Source: Actinomadura sp. K4S16
Lineage (GTDB): Bacteria > Actinomycetota > Actinomycetes > Streptosporangiales > Streptosporangiaceae
Length of the DNA: 64,000 nucleotides
Direction of reading: 5' to 3'
Assembly (NCBI RefSeq): GCF_008327685.1
Contig: NZ_BDDE01000011.1
Coordinates: 463,093 to 527,092, forward strand
Part shown: positions 1-11,357 of the stretch, one piece after another
How the letters are laid out: every line of letters begins with the position of its first letter
How positions within the stretch are numbered: position 1 is the first letter of the stretch
Notes under the pieces: model-generated
What the model was told of the DNA's origin: nothing
Seen by the model: the letters and a program-made list of their open reading frames with translations, nothing else
Databases searched by the model: none
Made by a program: the position numbers and the translations under genes

Positions 1-2950
<2,950 letters not shown>

Positions 2951-3054
2951 CAGGTGTCCTTCCGAGGGCTCGCGGCGGACTGACGGCGCGCACGCCGGAC
3001 GACATCACGGCCGATACGGAAGGAGGGGATGCCGAAGGACGAGCGCGAGAAGGC

Positions 3055-3084
3055 AGCATAGAGCAAAATGCAGACAGCTGTCCA
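3055..3084 (-). promoter_or_regulatory. Candidate sigma-A type promoter of the rpoB gene
   Basis: On the minus strand a TGGACA -35 element (3079-3084) and a TATGCT -10 element (3055-3060) are separated by 18 nt, in an AT-richer patch about 100 nt upstream of the rpoB start. A perfect TTGACA lies further upstream (3098-3103) but has no well-spaced -10. A dedicated promoter here would fit transcription independent of the ribosomal-protein operon. Confidence 0.45.
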
Positions 3085-3214
3085 CGCCTATAAGAATTGT
3101 CAACCTTCGATCCCGCAACCAGGATGACATGCCCGCGTCTCTCCCGTCAACCTGGGCACCGAAAAGGCCCCAGAAGAGACATCCATCCATTTCGGAAGGA
3201 AGATGCCGCCCCGG

Positions 3215-3943
3215 TCAACCCAGAGAGGAGGCATAGCCGAGAACCACCGCCCCGAGAGCGCCGACGCCGAACCAGGCCACCGACCGGCGGGCGGGACGGG
3301 GACCGTCGAGGAGGGTCGCGAGTCCGAGCGGCACGAGCGCGACGCACAGGCCCGCCGCGCCGACGATCGACAGCGGCGTCGTCCCCTTCAACACTCCCAG
3401 GGGCAGAAGCGCCATGAGCGCCAGGGCGAGACAGCGGACCGGGCCGAGCACGCGGGAGCGCCAGGCTCCGGCCGCCAGGACCAGCCAGCCGGCCATGACC
3501 GCGAACGAGGCGTACTGGAAGATGTGGAACGCCTGATAGGAGGCGGCGACGGCGGCGACGGCCGACCGCCGCCCCTGGGCATCGACGAGCCCGAAGGCCA
3601 GATGGTCCACGCCTGCATGGAACGTGCGGGCGAACAGCCCCACCATGACGAGACCGCCGCCCAACGCCGCCGGCGTCGGCCGGAGGGCGCCGATGCGCAG
3701 CGCCAAGGCGCTGACCGCCGGCCATAGGGCCACGGTCCCTGCCGCGAAACAGCTGTAGGACGTCGTCAGCAGGACCGGGTGCTGGTCGTAGGCGGCCAGT
3801 TGGTCGGGGAAGAAGAAGTGGAACCTCGCTCTGAGGAGTACCCCGGACAGCAGGAGGACCGGCCCGAGGAGCAGGGATGTCCCGGCGAGCCACCGTCCCG
3901 GGAACGCGAAGCCGACATGTGCCGAAGGCTGGGGTGAAGACAT
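3215..3943 (-). CDS. Multi-pass membrane protein of unknown function
   Basis: A protein of about 242 residues with roughly six to seven hydrophobic segments, including LLLGPVLLLSGVLL, then FQYASFAVMAGWLVLAAGAW, and a last segment near the C-terminus. The layout resembles DUF998-type integral membrane proteins, but I do not recognise a firm family. The start chosen is the ATG at 3943 (MSSPQPSAH); an ATG at 3997 would add 18 polar residues and is preceded by GAGGA with no spacing. It is read in the same direction as rpoB, 264 bp upstream of it, and diverges from the histidine kinase gene at 4076. No catalytic motif is visible. It occupies the place where rplL would be expected upstream of a canonical rpoB. 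Confidence 0.7.
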   Translation of the reverse strand: MSSPQPSAHVGFAFPGRWLAGTSLLLGPVLLLSGVLLRARFHFFFPDQLAAYDQHPVLLTTSYSCFAAGTVALWPAVSALALRIGALRPTPAALGGGLVMVGLFARTFHAGVDHLAFGLVDAQGRRSAVAAVAASYQAFHIFQYASFAVMAGWLVLAAGAWRSRVLGPVRCLALALMALLPLGVLKGTTPLSIVGAAGLCVALVPLGLATLLDGPRPARRSVAWFGVGALGAVVLGYASSLG

Positions 3944-4075
3944 GCCCCACAGGCTGCCCGCGCGGCCCTTTCCAGCGGATCGGCCCGCAACCGACATTCC
4001 TCGTTCAGCCCTCTGGGGACTGCGCTCGCCGGAATGCCGGCGAAGTCCTCCTCAGGGATGATCCATCCTGGTCCG

Positions 4076-5293
4076 ATGCGGCGGGTGAACTGCGCCGATA
4101 ACGTGCGTTCCGTGGACGAAGCCGACTTCGAGTCCCGTCAGGCACGCCTGCTGCGCCGGGGCCACCTGCTCGCCCTCGACGTGCTCCTGGCGGTCGTCCT
4201 GGTCGCGATGGACGTGGTGGTCGCGGGGAACATGCTCAAGGACCGGCCGGACTTCGCCCCGCTCTTCCAGGTCTCCTGCCTGGTGGCGGTCGCACTGGGC
4301 TCGGTCGTGGCCGTCCGGCGGCTGTGGCCGTGGCGCGCGTTGGCGACCGCGGTGGCCATGTCGTCGGCCGCCGCCGCGGCCGGCGTGCTGTGGGATCCGT
4401 TCGCGGCGACCGCGCTCGCGCTCGGCGCCGTCGCCTCCGTCGCGCCCCCGCGGCGGTCGGCCCGCGCGCTGGGCTGGTGCGCGGCCGCCGCGACCGCCGC
4501 CGCGACGATCGCGCAGGTCGTCCACCCCCGGTACGGCCTGGCGGCCGCCGCCGGCTGGACGGCGGCCGCCTGGCTGCTGTCCGCCGGCGCCTGGCTGGTC
4601 GGCCATCTGCTGCGGCGTCGCAGGTGGAACGCCGTGTGCGCGCAGGAGCGGCGGGCGCGCCGGATCCAGACCGACGAGCGGCTGCGGATCGCCCGCGAAC
4701 TGCACGACGTGGTCACGCACGGCATGGGCCTGATCGCCGTCAAGGCGGGGGTCGCCAACCACATCGCCGAGGCGCGTCCCGAGCAGGCCCGCCAGGCGCT
4801 GCAGGTGATCGAGGCGACCAGCCGCGAGTCCCTGGCGGAGATGCGGCGCCTGCTCCAGATGCTGCGCCGTGACGACGCGCCGGGCACCGATCTCACCCGG
4901 CCGGACGTCGACGGCCTGGAGGATCTGGCCGAGCGGGTCCGGGCCGCCGGGGTGGAGGTCGAGCTGGTGGTGTCCGGTGAATACGATCTCCCCGAAGCAC
5001 TGCGGCTCACCGTCTACCGGATCGTGCAGGAGGCCCTCACCAACGTGGTCAAGCATGCGGCGCCGACCCGTTGCCGGGCCACCGTGGACGTCTCGCCCCA
5101 CCAGGTGCGGATCCTGGTCGTTGACGACGGCCCGGTCCGCCCGGGTCCCGAGCCGGGCCCCGGTGGACACGGACTGGTCGGGATGCGGGAACGCGCCGCG
5201 ATGTACGGCGGCTCCTTCAGCGCCCAGCCCCGTCCCGAGGGCGGCTTCGCGGTCGCGGCCACGCTTCCGCGCTCCCAGGGCGGCGGCGGGTGA
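4076..5293 (+). CDS. NarL-type sensor histidine kinase
   Basis: A membrane histidine kinase of the HisKA_3 class. Several hydrophobic segments fill the N-terminal third (LLALDVLLAVVLVAMDVVV, then further helices). The dimerisation/phosphoacceptor helix follows with His210 in RELHDVVTHG, and a C-terminal HATPase domain ends in GHGLVGMRERAAMYGG. It should autophosphorylate on His and pass phosphate to the response regulator encoded immediately downstream, with which it overlaps by 4 bp (GTGA). The start is uncertain: ATG at 4076, or GTG at 4103 or 4112, none with a clear ribosome site. The signal is unknown. A very similar kinase gene lies about 1.3 kb downstream, suggesting a tandem origin. 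Confidence 0.92.
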   Translation: MRRVNCADNVRSVDEADFESRQARLLRRGHLLALDVLLAVVLVAMDVVVAGNMLKDRPDFAPLFQVSCLVAVALGSVVAVRRLWPWRALATAVAMSSAAAAAGVLWDPFAATALALGAVASVAPPRRSARALGWCAAAATAAATIAQVVHPRYGLAAAAGWTAAAWLLSAGAWLVGHLLRRRRWNAVCAQERRARRIQTDERLRIARELHDVVTHGMGLIAVKAGVANHIAEARPEQARQALQVIEATSRESLAEMRRLLQMLRRDDAPGTDLTRPDVDGLEDLAERVRAAGVEVELVVSGEYDLPEALRLTVYRIVQEALTNVVKHAAPTRCRATVDVSPHQVRILVVDDGPVRPGPEPGPGGHGLVGMRERAAMYGGSFSAQPRPEGGFAVAATLPRSQGGGG

Positions 5294-5961
5294 CCGAACA
5301 GATCCGCGTCCTGGTGGCCGACGACCAGGCCCTGCTGCGCGGCAGCTTCCGCGCCCTCATCGAGACCACCCCCGACCTGACCGCGGTCGGCGAGGCCGCC
5401 ACCGGGGCCGAGGCCGTCGAACTCGCCCGCGCCCTGCGGCCCGACGTCGTCCTGATGGACGTGCGCATGCCCCACCTGGACGGCATCGAGGCCACCCGCC
5501 GGATCCACCGGGCCGCCGGCACCGAGGACGTCCGGGTCCTCATGCTGACGATGTTCGACCTGGACGCCCACGTCTTCGCGGCCCTGCGCGCGGGCGCCGC
5601 CGGCTTCCTGCTCAAGGACACCCCGCCGGCCGACCTGCTCAACGCCGTCCGCGTCGTCGCCGGCGGCGAGGCCCTCCTGGCCCCCGCGGTGACCCGCCGC
5701 CTCATCGCCGAGTTCACCCGCCAGGCCCTGCCCGCGCACCCGCTCCCCCGCGCCCTCGACGGCGTCACCGACCGGGAGCGCGAGGTCCTCACCCTGGTCG
5801 CCCGCGGCTTGTCCAACACCGAGATCGCCGACCACCTGCACCTGAGCCTGGCCACCGTGAAGACCTACATCGGCCGCCTGCTCGCCAAACTCCAGGCCCG
5901 CGACCGCGCCCAACTGGTGATCATCGCCTACGAGACCGGCCTGGTCGCCCCCGCGCCCTAG
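5290..5961 (+). CDS. NarL/LuxR-family response regulator
   Basis: A 223-residue two-domain regulator. The receiver domain (about 1-120) has the acidic pocket DDQ, phosphoacceptor Asp57 in VVLMDVRMP and Lys in FLLKDTPP. The C-terminal LuxR-type helix-turn-helix reads LTDREREVLTLVARGLSNTEIA with TVKTYIGRLLAKL recognition helix. The GTG start overlaps the kinase stop codon, so the pair is translationally coupled and is almost certainly a cognate two-component system. Target genes cannot be told from the sequence; the neighbouring DUF6069-like gene, or its own operon, are the obvious candidates. Confidence 0.94.
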   Translation: MTEQIRVLVADDQALLRGSFRALIETTPDLTAVGEAATGAEAVELARALRPDVVLMDVRMPHLDGIEATRRIHRAAGTEDVRVLMLTMFDLDAHVFAALRAGAAGFLLKDTPPADLLNAVRVVAGGEALLAPAVTRRLIAEFTRQALPAHPLPRALDGVTDREREVLTLVARGLSNTEIADHLHLSLATVKTYIGRLLAKLQARDRAQLVIIAYETGLVAPAP

Positions 5962-5987
5962 CCGGGGCGAACGGAATCGGGGGGCGT

Positions 5988-6407
5988 TCAAGCGGGGATC
6001 GAGGTCTCGCGGCGGGGGGCGGGGCGGGCGGAGCGGCCGAGGCCGGGGATCAGGACCGCGGCGACGACCAGGTGCATCCCCGCCAGGACCGCCATGGAGG
6101 CGCCGTCGGCGGCGCCGCCGAGCGGTCCGATCATCGACAGGACGAGGACGGTCGCGGCGACCGTGGTCCATGCGCGTCCCGGGCGGGCGGTCGCCCGTTC
6201 CAGCACCGCGAACAGCCCCCAGGCCGCCAGGCCCACGATCAGGCCGGCCGCGACGACGGGGCCGGCGCCGACCGGCCGTACCTCCCCGCCCGTCTCGGCG
6301 GCCAGGTCGAGCCCGGCCACCGGGTCGGCCGCCGCCCACAGCGCCAGCGCGGCGGCGGCCCCTCCCGCGACGGTCAGCGCTCGCCGTGCGGTGTTCCCTC
6401 CGGACAT
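5988..6407 (-). CDS. Small integral membrane protein (DUF6069-like)
   Basis: About 139 residues with four predicted membrane helices: ALTVAGGAAAALALWAAA, VAAGLIVGLAAWGLFAVL, WTTVAATVLVLSMIGPL, MAVLAGMHLVVAAVLIPGL. Length and helix pattern match DUF6069 proteins of actinomycetes; the family call is moderate. The start MSGGNTARR is chosen because a GAAGGGAGAAG ribosome site lies just upstream; a further ATG at 6437 has no such support. It is convergent with the first response regulator, with a 26-bp gap, and its promoter faces the second kinase gene, so it may be a target of either system. Confidence 0.72.
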   Translation of the reverse strand: MSGGNTARRALTVAGGAAAALALWAAADPVAGLDLAAETGGEVRPVGAGPVVAAGLIVGLAAWGLFAVLERATARPGRAWTTVAATVLVLSMIGPLGGAADGASMAVLAGMHLVVAAVLIPGLGRSARPAPRRETSIPA

Positions 6408-6568
6408 GTGCTTCTCCCTTCGTAGCGGCCGGTGCATGTCCGGCAGCGTCGCCGCGGCGGCGGGGCCGGCGCATCGGCCGCGCGGCGAGGGCCGGTCCGC
6501 CCGCGGTACGGGCGGGCACCGACTTTGGTAGGTGTCGGCGCCGTGAGCACGCGGTTAGCCTCGGTCCG

Positions 6569-7732
6569 GTGAACGAGACGTTCGACCGGGCGGGGCTCGA
6601 CGCACGGCGCATGTTGCGCGGTGCGGCGGTCCTCGCCGTGGTGGCGGGCGCCCTGACCGCGCTGACGGTCTGGGGCCGTGTCAGCGCGCAGGCGGCGGGC
6701 GCCGCCCTGGCCCTCGACATCGCGGTCGCCCTGGCGAGCTGGCTGCTGACGCCGCTGCTCATGTGGCGCCCGGTCGGCGCCGCTGTGGCGCTGACGGCGC
6801 TGGCGGCACTGTCTCCCACCGCCACCCCGGCGGCCAGCATGGGCGCGTTGCAGGTCGCGCACCGGCGTCCGTTCCGGACCGCGGCGCTGGTCGGCGCGGC
6901 GGGCGTCGCGGCGCACGTCGTGCAGGGGCTCTGGCAGCCGAACCGGGGGATCTCCTTCAGCTGGTGGCTGCTGCTCGTCGCCGTCGGCTACGGCGCGGTG
7001 ATCGGGTGGGGCGCGCTGGCGCGGGCGCGCCGGGAGTTGCTGGAGTCGCTGCGCGAGCGGGCCCGCCGCGCCGAGGCCGAGCAGGGCCGCCGGGTGGCCG
7101 AGGCCCGCATGGCGGAGCGGACCCGGATCGCCCGGGAGATGCACGACGTGCTCGCCCACCGGCTGTCGCTGCTGGCGACCTACGCGGGCGCGCTGGAGTA
7201 CCGGCCGGACGCCCCGCCGGAGAAGCTGTCGCAGGCGGCGGGAGTGATCCGCGCCGGGGTGCACCAGGCGCTCGACGAGCTGCGCGACGTGATCCTGCTG
7301 CTGCGCGCCGAGGACGACGCGGTCGCGGAGGACCGGCCCCAGCCCGTCCTGGGGGACGTCGTCCGGCTGGTGGAGGAGTCACGCGACGCGGGCGGGCAGG
7401 TGGAGCTGCGGGACGAGACGGTCGAGGCGTCCGCGCTGCCGGCGGCGGCCGGGCGCACCGCGTACCGGGTCGTGCAGGAGGGGCTGACCAACGCCCGCAA
7501 GCACGCGGGGGGACGTCCCGTCCGGGTGGTGCTGGAGGGGCGGCCGGGCTCCCGGCTCGTGGTCGACATCCGCAACCCGCTGCCCGAGGACGGCGCGGAG
7601 CCGCTCGCGCCCGGCAGCGGCACGGGACTGGTCGGCCTGACCGAGCGCGTGCGGCTGGCCGGCGGGCGGCTCGACCACCAGGCCGCGGAGGGCGAGTTCC
7701 GGCTGCGCGCCTGGCTACCATGGCCCGCGTGA
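6569..7732 (+). CDS. NarL-type sensor histidine kinase (second pair)
   Basis: A 387-residue kinase with an N-terminal block of membrane helices (LRGAAVLAVVAGALTALTV onward), a coiled linker (RARRELLESLRERARRAEAEQGRR), the HisKA_3 helix with His192 in REMHDVLAHRLSLLATYAG, and a HATPase domain with the N box NARKHAGG and G box GTGLVGLTERV. The GTG start at 6569 (VNETFDRAG) is taken because upstream sequence in this frame is not membrane-kinase-like. The stop overlaps the next gene. Organisation is the same as the 4076-5961 pair, but the sequences have diverged, so they probably sense different inputs. Confidence 0.93.
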   Translation: MNETFDRAGLDARRMLRGAAVLAVVAGALTALTVWGRVSAQAAGAALALDIAVALASWLLTPLLMWRPVGAAVALTALAALSPTATPAASMGALQVAHRRPFRTAALVGAAGVAAHVVQGLWQPNRGISFSWWLLLVAVGYGAVIGWGALARARRELLESLRERARRAEAEQGRRVAEARMAERTRIAREMHDVLAHRLSLLATYAGALEYRPDAPPEKLSQAAGVIRAGVHQALDELRDVILLLRAEDDAVAEDRPQPVLGDVVRLVEESRDAGGQVELRDETVEASALPAAAGRTAYRVVQEGLTNARKHAGGRPVRVVLEGRPGSRLVVDIRNPLPEDGAEPLAPGSGTGLVGLTERVRLAGGRLDHQAAEGEFRLRAWLPWPA

Positions 7733-8382
7733 GCCGCCCCCTGCGCGTCCTGATCGTGGACGACGACGCACTCGTCCGCGCCGGACTGTCGATGATGCTG
7801 GACGGGGCGGGCGGGATCACCGTCGTCGGCGAGGCGGCCGACGGCGACGAGGTGCCCGCGGCCGCCGACGCGCACGCCCCCGACGTCGTCCTGATGGACC
7901 TGCGGATGCCGCGCGTGGACGGCATCACCGCGACCCGCAGGCTGCGGGCCCGGCCGAACCCGCCGGAGGTCATCGTGCTGACGACCTTCGACTCCGACGA
8001 GAACATCCTGCACGCCCTGCGCGCGGGCGCCAGCGGGTTCCTGCTGAAGGACACTCCGCCGGACCGGATCGTCCACGCCGTCCGGCAGGTCGCCGGCGGC
8101 GACCCGATCCTGTCGCCGCGCATCACCCGCCGCCTCATGGACCGCGCGGCGGTGGAGGCCGGCGCCTACCAGCGCGCCCGCGAGGCGCTCGCCCGGCTGA
8201 GCCCCCGCGAGAACGAGGTGGTCCTCGCCGTCGCCCGCGGGCGCTCCAACGCCGACATCGCGGCGGAGCTGTTCATGAGCGTGGCCACGGTCAAGGCGCA
8301 CGTCTCCAGCGTGCTGACCAAGCTCGACCTGGACAACCGCACCCAGATCGCGCTGCTGGCCCACGACGCGGGCCTCGCCTGA
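7720..8382 (+). CDS. NarL/LuxR-family response regulator (second pair)
   Basis: About 220 residues: receiver domain with DDD pocket, phosphoacceptor Asp60 in VVLMDLRMPRVDG and Lys in FLLKDTPPDRI, then LuxR helix-turn-helix LSPRENEVVLAVARGRSNADIAAE with SVATVKAHVSSVLTKL. Either the ATG at 7720 or the GTG at 7729 may be the start; the GTG gives the same GTGA overlap as in the first pair. It is the cognate partner of the kinase at 6569. Receiver and output domains are close in pattern to the regulator at 5290, supporting a duplicated module. Confidence 0.94.
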   Translation: MARVSRPLRVLIVDDDALVRAGLSMMLDGAGGITVVGEAADGDEVPAAADAHAPDVVLMDLRMPRVDGITATRRLRARPNPPEVIVLTTFDSDENILHALRAGASGFLLKDTPPDRIVHAVRQVAGGDPILSPRITRRLMDRAAVEAGAYQRAREALARLSPRENEVVLAVARGRSNADIAAELFMSVATVKAHVSSVLTKLDLDNRTQIALLAHDAGLA

Positions 8383-8427
8383 CCCCTCCCGCGCGGCCCT
8401 GCTCTTGCGCGCCGCCGCGTCTCCGTG

Positions 8428-8457
8428 CCAATCTTGGAACGACCATTCCAAGATTGG
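8428..8457. promoter_or_regulatory. Palindromic operator of the TetR regulator
   Basis: Perfect 12-bp arms (CCAATCTTGGAA and its reverse complement) flank a 6-nt spacer, ending 11 nt before the ATG of the TetR gene. The symmetry, length and position are those of an autoregulatory TetR operator; binding by this TetR is inferred. Confidence 0.8.
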
Positions 8458-8468
8458 GGGTGCGGGCG

Positions 8469-9071
8469 ATGCCGGACGTCAGGCATTTCGATCCCGACGC
8501 CGTCCTGGACCAGGCGGTGCGGCTGTTCTGGCGGCGCGGCGCGGCCGCGACGGGCATCGCCGAGGTGGTGTCCGAGACCGGGGTCAGCCGTTCCAGCCTG
8601 TACGGGACGTTCGGCGGCAAGCGGGACCTGTACCTGGCGGCGCTGCGCCGCTACGTCGACCGGCACTCGCGTCCGGTGTTCGACCGGCTCGCCGCCGACG
8701 GGCGGGGCCTGCCGGGCCTCGCCGCGTTCTTCGACGGGCTCATCACCGCGCGGTGCTCCGGCGAGTACGCGCGCTGGGGCTGCATGGTGTCCAACGCCCA
8801 CGCCGCGCAGGACGCGGGCGACGCCGACGAACGCGAGGTGCTCGACGCCCACCACGAGGCCCTGTGCGACGCCATGCGCGCCGCCCTCCTCGCCGCACGC
8901 GACCACGGGCAGCTGCGCGGCGACCTGGACGTGCCCTCCACCGCGCGGATGCTGGCGCTGCTCGCCTACGGGGTGAACGTGCGCTCGCGCGCCGGTGCCG
9001 ACCCCGGCGAGCTGTCGGCCACGGTCGACGCCGCCCTCCGCCCCCTCTCGCCCGCTCCCCCGCCCCTCTGA
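8469..9071 (+). CDS. TetR/AcrR-family transcriptional regulator
   Basis: A 200-residue one-component repressor. The N-terminal helix-turn-helix is clear: VLDQAVRLFWRRGAAATGIAEVV, then GVSRSSLYGTFGGKRDLYLAAL. The ligand-binding half contains CMVSNAHAAQDAGDAD, typical of the TetR subgroup with a C-terminal domain such as TetR_C_16/AcrR-like. ATG at 8469 is used because it follows a purine-rich TTGGGGG site; a TTG at 8454 would fall inside the operator. It is cotranscribed with the AhpD-like gene 10 bp downstream, which is probably what it controls together with itself. Confidence 0.92.
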   Translation: MPDVRHFDPDAVLDQAVRLFWRRGAAATGIAEVVSETGVSRSSLYGTFGGKRDLYLAALRRYVDRHSRPVFDRLAADGRGLPGLAAFFDGLITARCSGEYARWGCMVSNAHAAQDAGDADEREVLDAHHEALCDAMRAALLAARDHGQLRGDLDVPSTARMLALLAYGVNVRSRAGADPGELSATVDAALRPLSPAPPPL

Positions 9072-9081
9072 GGAGATGACC

Positions 9082-9636
9082 ATGGCCGAGTTCACCGTCT
9101 ACGACGAGACCGACGCCCCCGCCGAGGCCCGCCCGCAGTTGGAGGCCGCCAAGAAGCGCATGGGGTTCGTCACCACGCTGAACGGCGTGATGGCCGAGTC
9201 GCCGGAGCTGCTCGCCGGCTACAACGCCCTGTCGGAGCAGTTCACCAGGTCCTCGCTGCCGCGGAACGCCAAGCACGTCGTGCTGATCACCGCCAGCGTG
9301 CTGAACGGCTGCGAGTACTGCGTGGCCGCCCATTCCACGATGGCGCTGCGGACCCGCGTCCCCGCCGAGGTCGTGGACGCGCTCCGCGCCGGGCAGGCGT
9401 TGGACGACCCCGCGCTGGAAGCCGTCCGCCGCCTCACCAGCGCCGTGGTCGTGCGGCGCGGCTGGGTGGACGAGGCGGAGGTGGAGGCGTTCCTGGCCGC
9501 CGGCCACACCCGCCGCCACGTCCTGGACATCGTCCTCGGCGTCGGCATGAAGACCCTGTCCAACTACACCAACCACCTCGCCCACACGCCGCTCGACCCG
9601 GCCTGGAAGGAGCAGGAGTGGACGGCTCCCTCCTGA
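9082..9636 (+). CDS. Carboxymuconolactone decarboxylase/AhpD-like protein
   Basis: A 184-residue alkylhydroperoxidase D-like protein. The redox motif is C77-E-Y-C80-x3-H84 (NGCEYCVAAHS), as in AhpD-type peroxidases, where the two Cys and the His act in thiol-based peroxide reduction. The start is the second ATG (9082), which has GAGGAG at a proper 6-7 nt distance; ATG at 9076 is too close. It sits 10 bp after the TetR gene and shares its promoter, so a TetR-controlled detoxification unit for a reactive or electrophilic compound is likely. The real substrate is unknown. Confidence 0.88.
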   Translation: MAEFTVYDETDAPAEARPQLEAAKKRMGFVTTLNGVMAESPELLAGYNALSEQFTRSSLPRNAKHVVLITASVLNGCEYCVAAHSTMALRTRVPAEVVDALRAGQALDDPALEAVRRLTSAVVVRRGWVDEAEVEAFLAAGHTRRHVLDIVLGVGMKTLSNYTNHLAHTPLDPAWKEQEWTAPS

Positions 9637-9640
9637 CCCC

Positions 9641-11185
9641 TCACACCGCGGCGTGCCGGGGCTCCGCTTCCCCGGCAGCCGCGGGCGCGGCCGTCCGGGC
9701 CGTGCCGCGCGCCGAGGCCGCCACCAGGACGGCGAGCCCGGCGAAGATCGCGGCGGCGATGGCACCGGTGACGTGCAGGCCCGCGGTGAACGCGGCGTGG
9801 GCGGAGCGCAGCAGCTCCTCCGCCGGACCGGACGGCAGGTCGCCGGCGGCGGCGACCGCGCCGGCCAGGGTCTTGGCCGCGGGCCCCGCGACGCCGTCCA
9901 TCCGGGCCTGGTAGACGCTTGCGCCGACCACGCCGATGACCGCCAGGCCCAGCGATCCGCCGAGGTAGTTGCTCGTCTCCGACATCGACGCCGCCGAGCC
10001 CGCGCGCTCGGGCGGGACGGACCCGACCACCAGGCCGGTCCCCAGCGCGAACAGCGGACCGGCGCCGAGGGCCAGGACGGTGACGCCGGTGATGACGGCC
10101 GCGAGCCCGTCCGACACCGCCAGCGGGACGCAGCCCGCGGCCGACAACGCCAGCCCGGAGGCGATCGCGGTGGCGGGCCGGAGCCTCTTGGCCAGCGCGG
10201 GCGCCGCCATCGTCCCGGCCGCGACGCCCAGGCCCATCGGCGCGAACAGCACGGCCGAGGCCAGCGGCGAGTACCCCAGCACGCCCTGGAGGTACTGGGT
10301 CGCCATCAGGCCCGTCCCCGCCATGGCGACGCCCGCGAGAACCAGGGACACCAGGACGGCGCTGAAGGCGCGGCCGCGCAGCAGCCGCAGGTCCAGCAGC
10401 GGGTGGTCGAGCCTGAGCTGGCGCCGGACGAACACGGCCCCGACGGCCGCCCCGGCGGCGATCGCCGCGACCGGGACGACCCCGCCGCCGTCGGCCAGCG
10501 CCAGCTGCTTCATCCCGTACACCATCGGCAGCACGGCGCCCAGGGAGAGCCCGACGCTGAGCTTGTCGACACGTCCGGCCGTCCGGTCCCGGAACTCCGG
10601 CAGCAGGAACGGGCCGGCCACCAGCACCAGCGCCATGACCGGCACCGCGGCCAGGAACACCGACCCCCACCAGAAGCGCTGGAGCAGCAGCCCGGCCAGC
10701 ACCGGGCCGAACGCGCCGCCCGCGAACTGGCAGGTGGCCCAGATCGCGATGGCCTTCCCGCGCTCGCGCTCGTCGCGGAAGATGTTGGTGATCAGCGCCA
10801 GCGTCGAGGGCACCAGCGTCGCGCCCGCCACGCCCAGCAGCGCCCGGGCGGCGATCAGCGTGCCCGGGTCGGGGGCGTAGGCGGCGACGACCGACAGGAC
10901 GGCGAACGCGCCGGCCCCGGCGAACAGCAGGCGGCGCCGGCCGATCCGGTCCCCCAGCGTCCCCATGGCGATCACGAATCCGGCGACCATGAACCCGTAG
11001 GCGTCGCTGATCCACAGCTGCTCGGTGCCGCTCGCGCCCAGGTCGGCGCTCAGCCGCGGCAGCGCCAGCAGCAGCGCCGTGATGTCCATGGCCAGCAGCA
11101 GCGACGGCAGCACCAGCACGGCCAGCGCGAGCCACCCGCGCTTCCCTGCGGGCTCTGCCACGGCGTCCTGCCCCTCGTGCTCCAT
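9641..11185 (-). CDS. MFS drug efflux transporter, DHA2 (14-TM) family
   Basis: A 514-residue major facilitator with 14 likely membrane helices, related to EmrB/QacA/SmvA exporters. The first helix carries LLAMDITALLLALPRL, motif A is GTLGDRIGRRRLL, and motif C-like glycines lie in GAFGPVLAGLLLQRFWWGSVF. It should export drugs or cations by proton antiport across the cytoplasmic membrane. The ATG at 11185 has a GGAAGGAT ribosome site. Its stop is only 4 bp from the stop of the convergent AhpD-like gene. No regulator is attached on its own strand. Confidence 0.92.
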   Translation of the reverse strand: MEHEGQDAVAEPAGKRGWLALAVLVLPSLLLAMDITALLLALPRLSADLGASGTEQLWISDAYGFMVAGFVIAMGTLGDRIGRRRLLFAGAGAFAVLSVVAAYAPDPGTLIAARALLGVAGATLVPSTLALITNIFRDERERGKAIAIWATCQFAGGAFGPVLAGLLLQRFWWGSVFLAAVPVMALVLVAGPFLLPEFRDRTAGRVDKLSVGLSLGAVLPMVYGMKQLALADGGGVVPVAAIAAGAAVGAVFVRRQLRLDHPLLDLRLLRGRAFSAVLVSLVLAGVAMAGTGLMATQYLQGVLGYSPLASAVLFAPMGLGVAAGTMAAPALAKRLRPATAIASGLALSAAGCVPLAVSDGLAAVITGVTVLALGAGPLFALGTGLVVGSVPPERAGSAASMSETSNYLGGSLGLAVIGVVGASVYQARMDGVAGPAAKTLAGAVAAAGDLPSGPAEELLRSAHAAFTAGLHVTGAIAAAIFAGLAVLVAASARGTARTAAPAAAGEAEPRHAAV

Positions 11186-11357
11186 ATCCTTCCACCCCTC
11201 CAGTGAGACCCGATGTCACGGATGGGTCGGAGCGGGCGCGAGGTTCTCTACATCGGCCCCCGAGAAAGAATGGGAACGTGTGTCGAAAGCGGCCGAGCGG
11301 CTCCGACGTCTCCTGCACGAGGCGCCGCGGAGGCGCCGGACCGAAGGGGAGACCATC

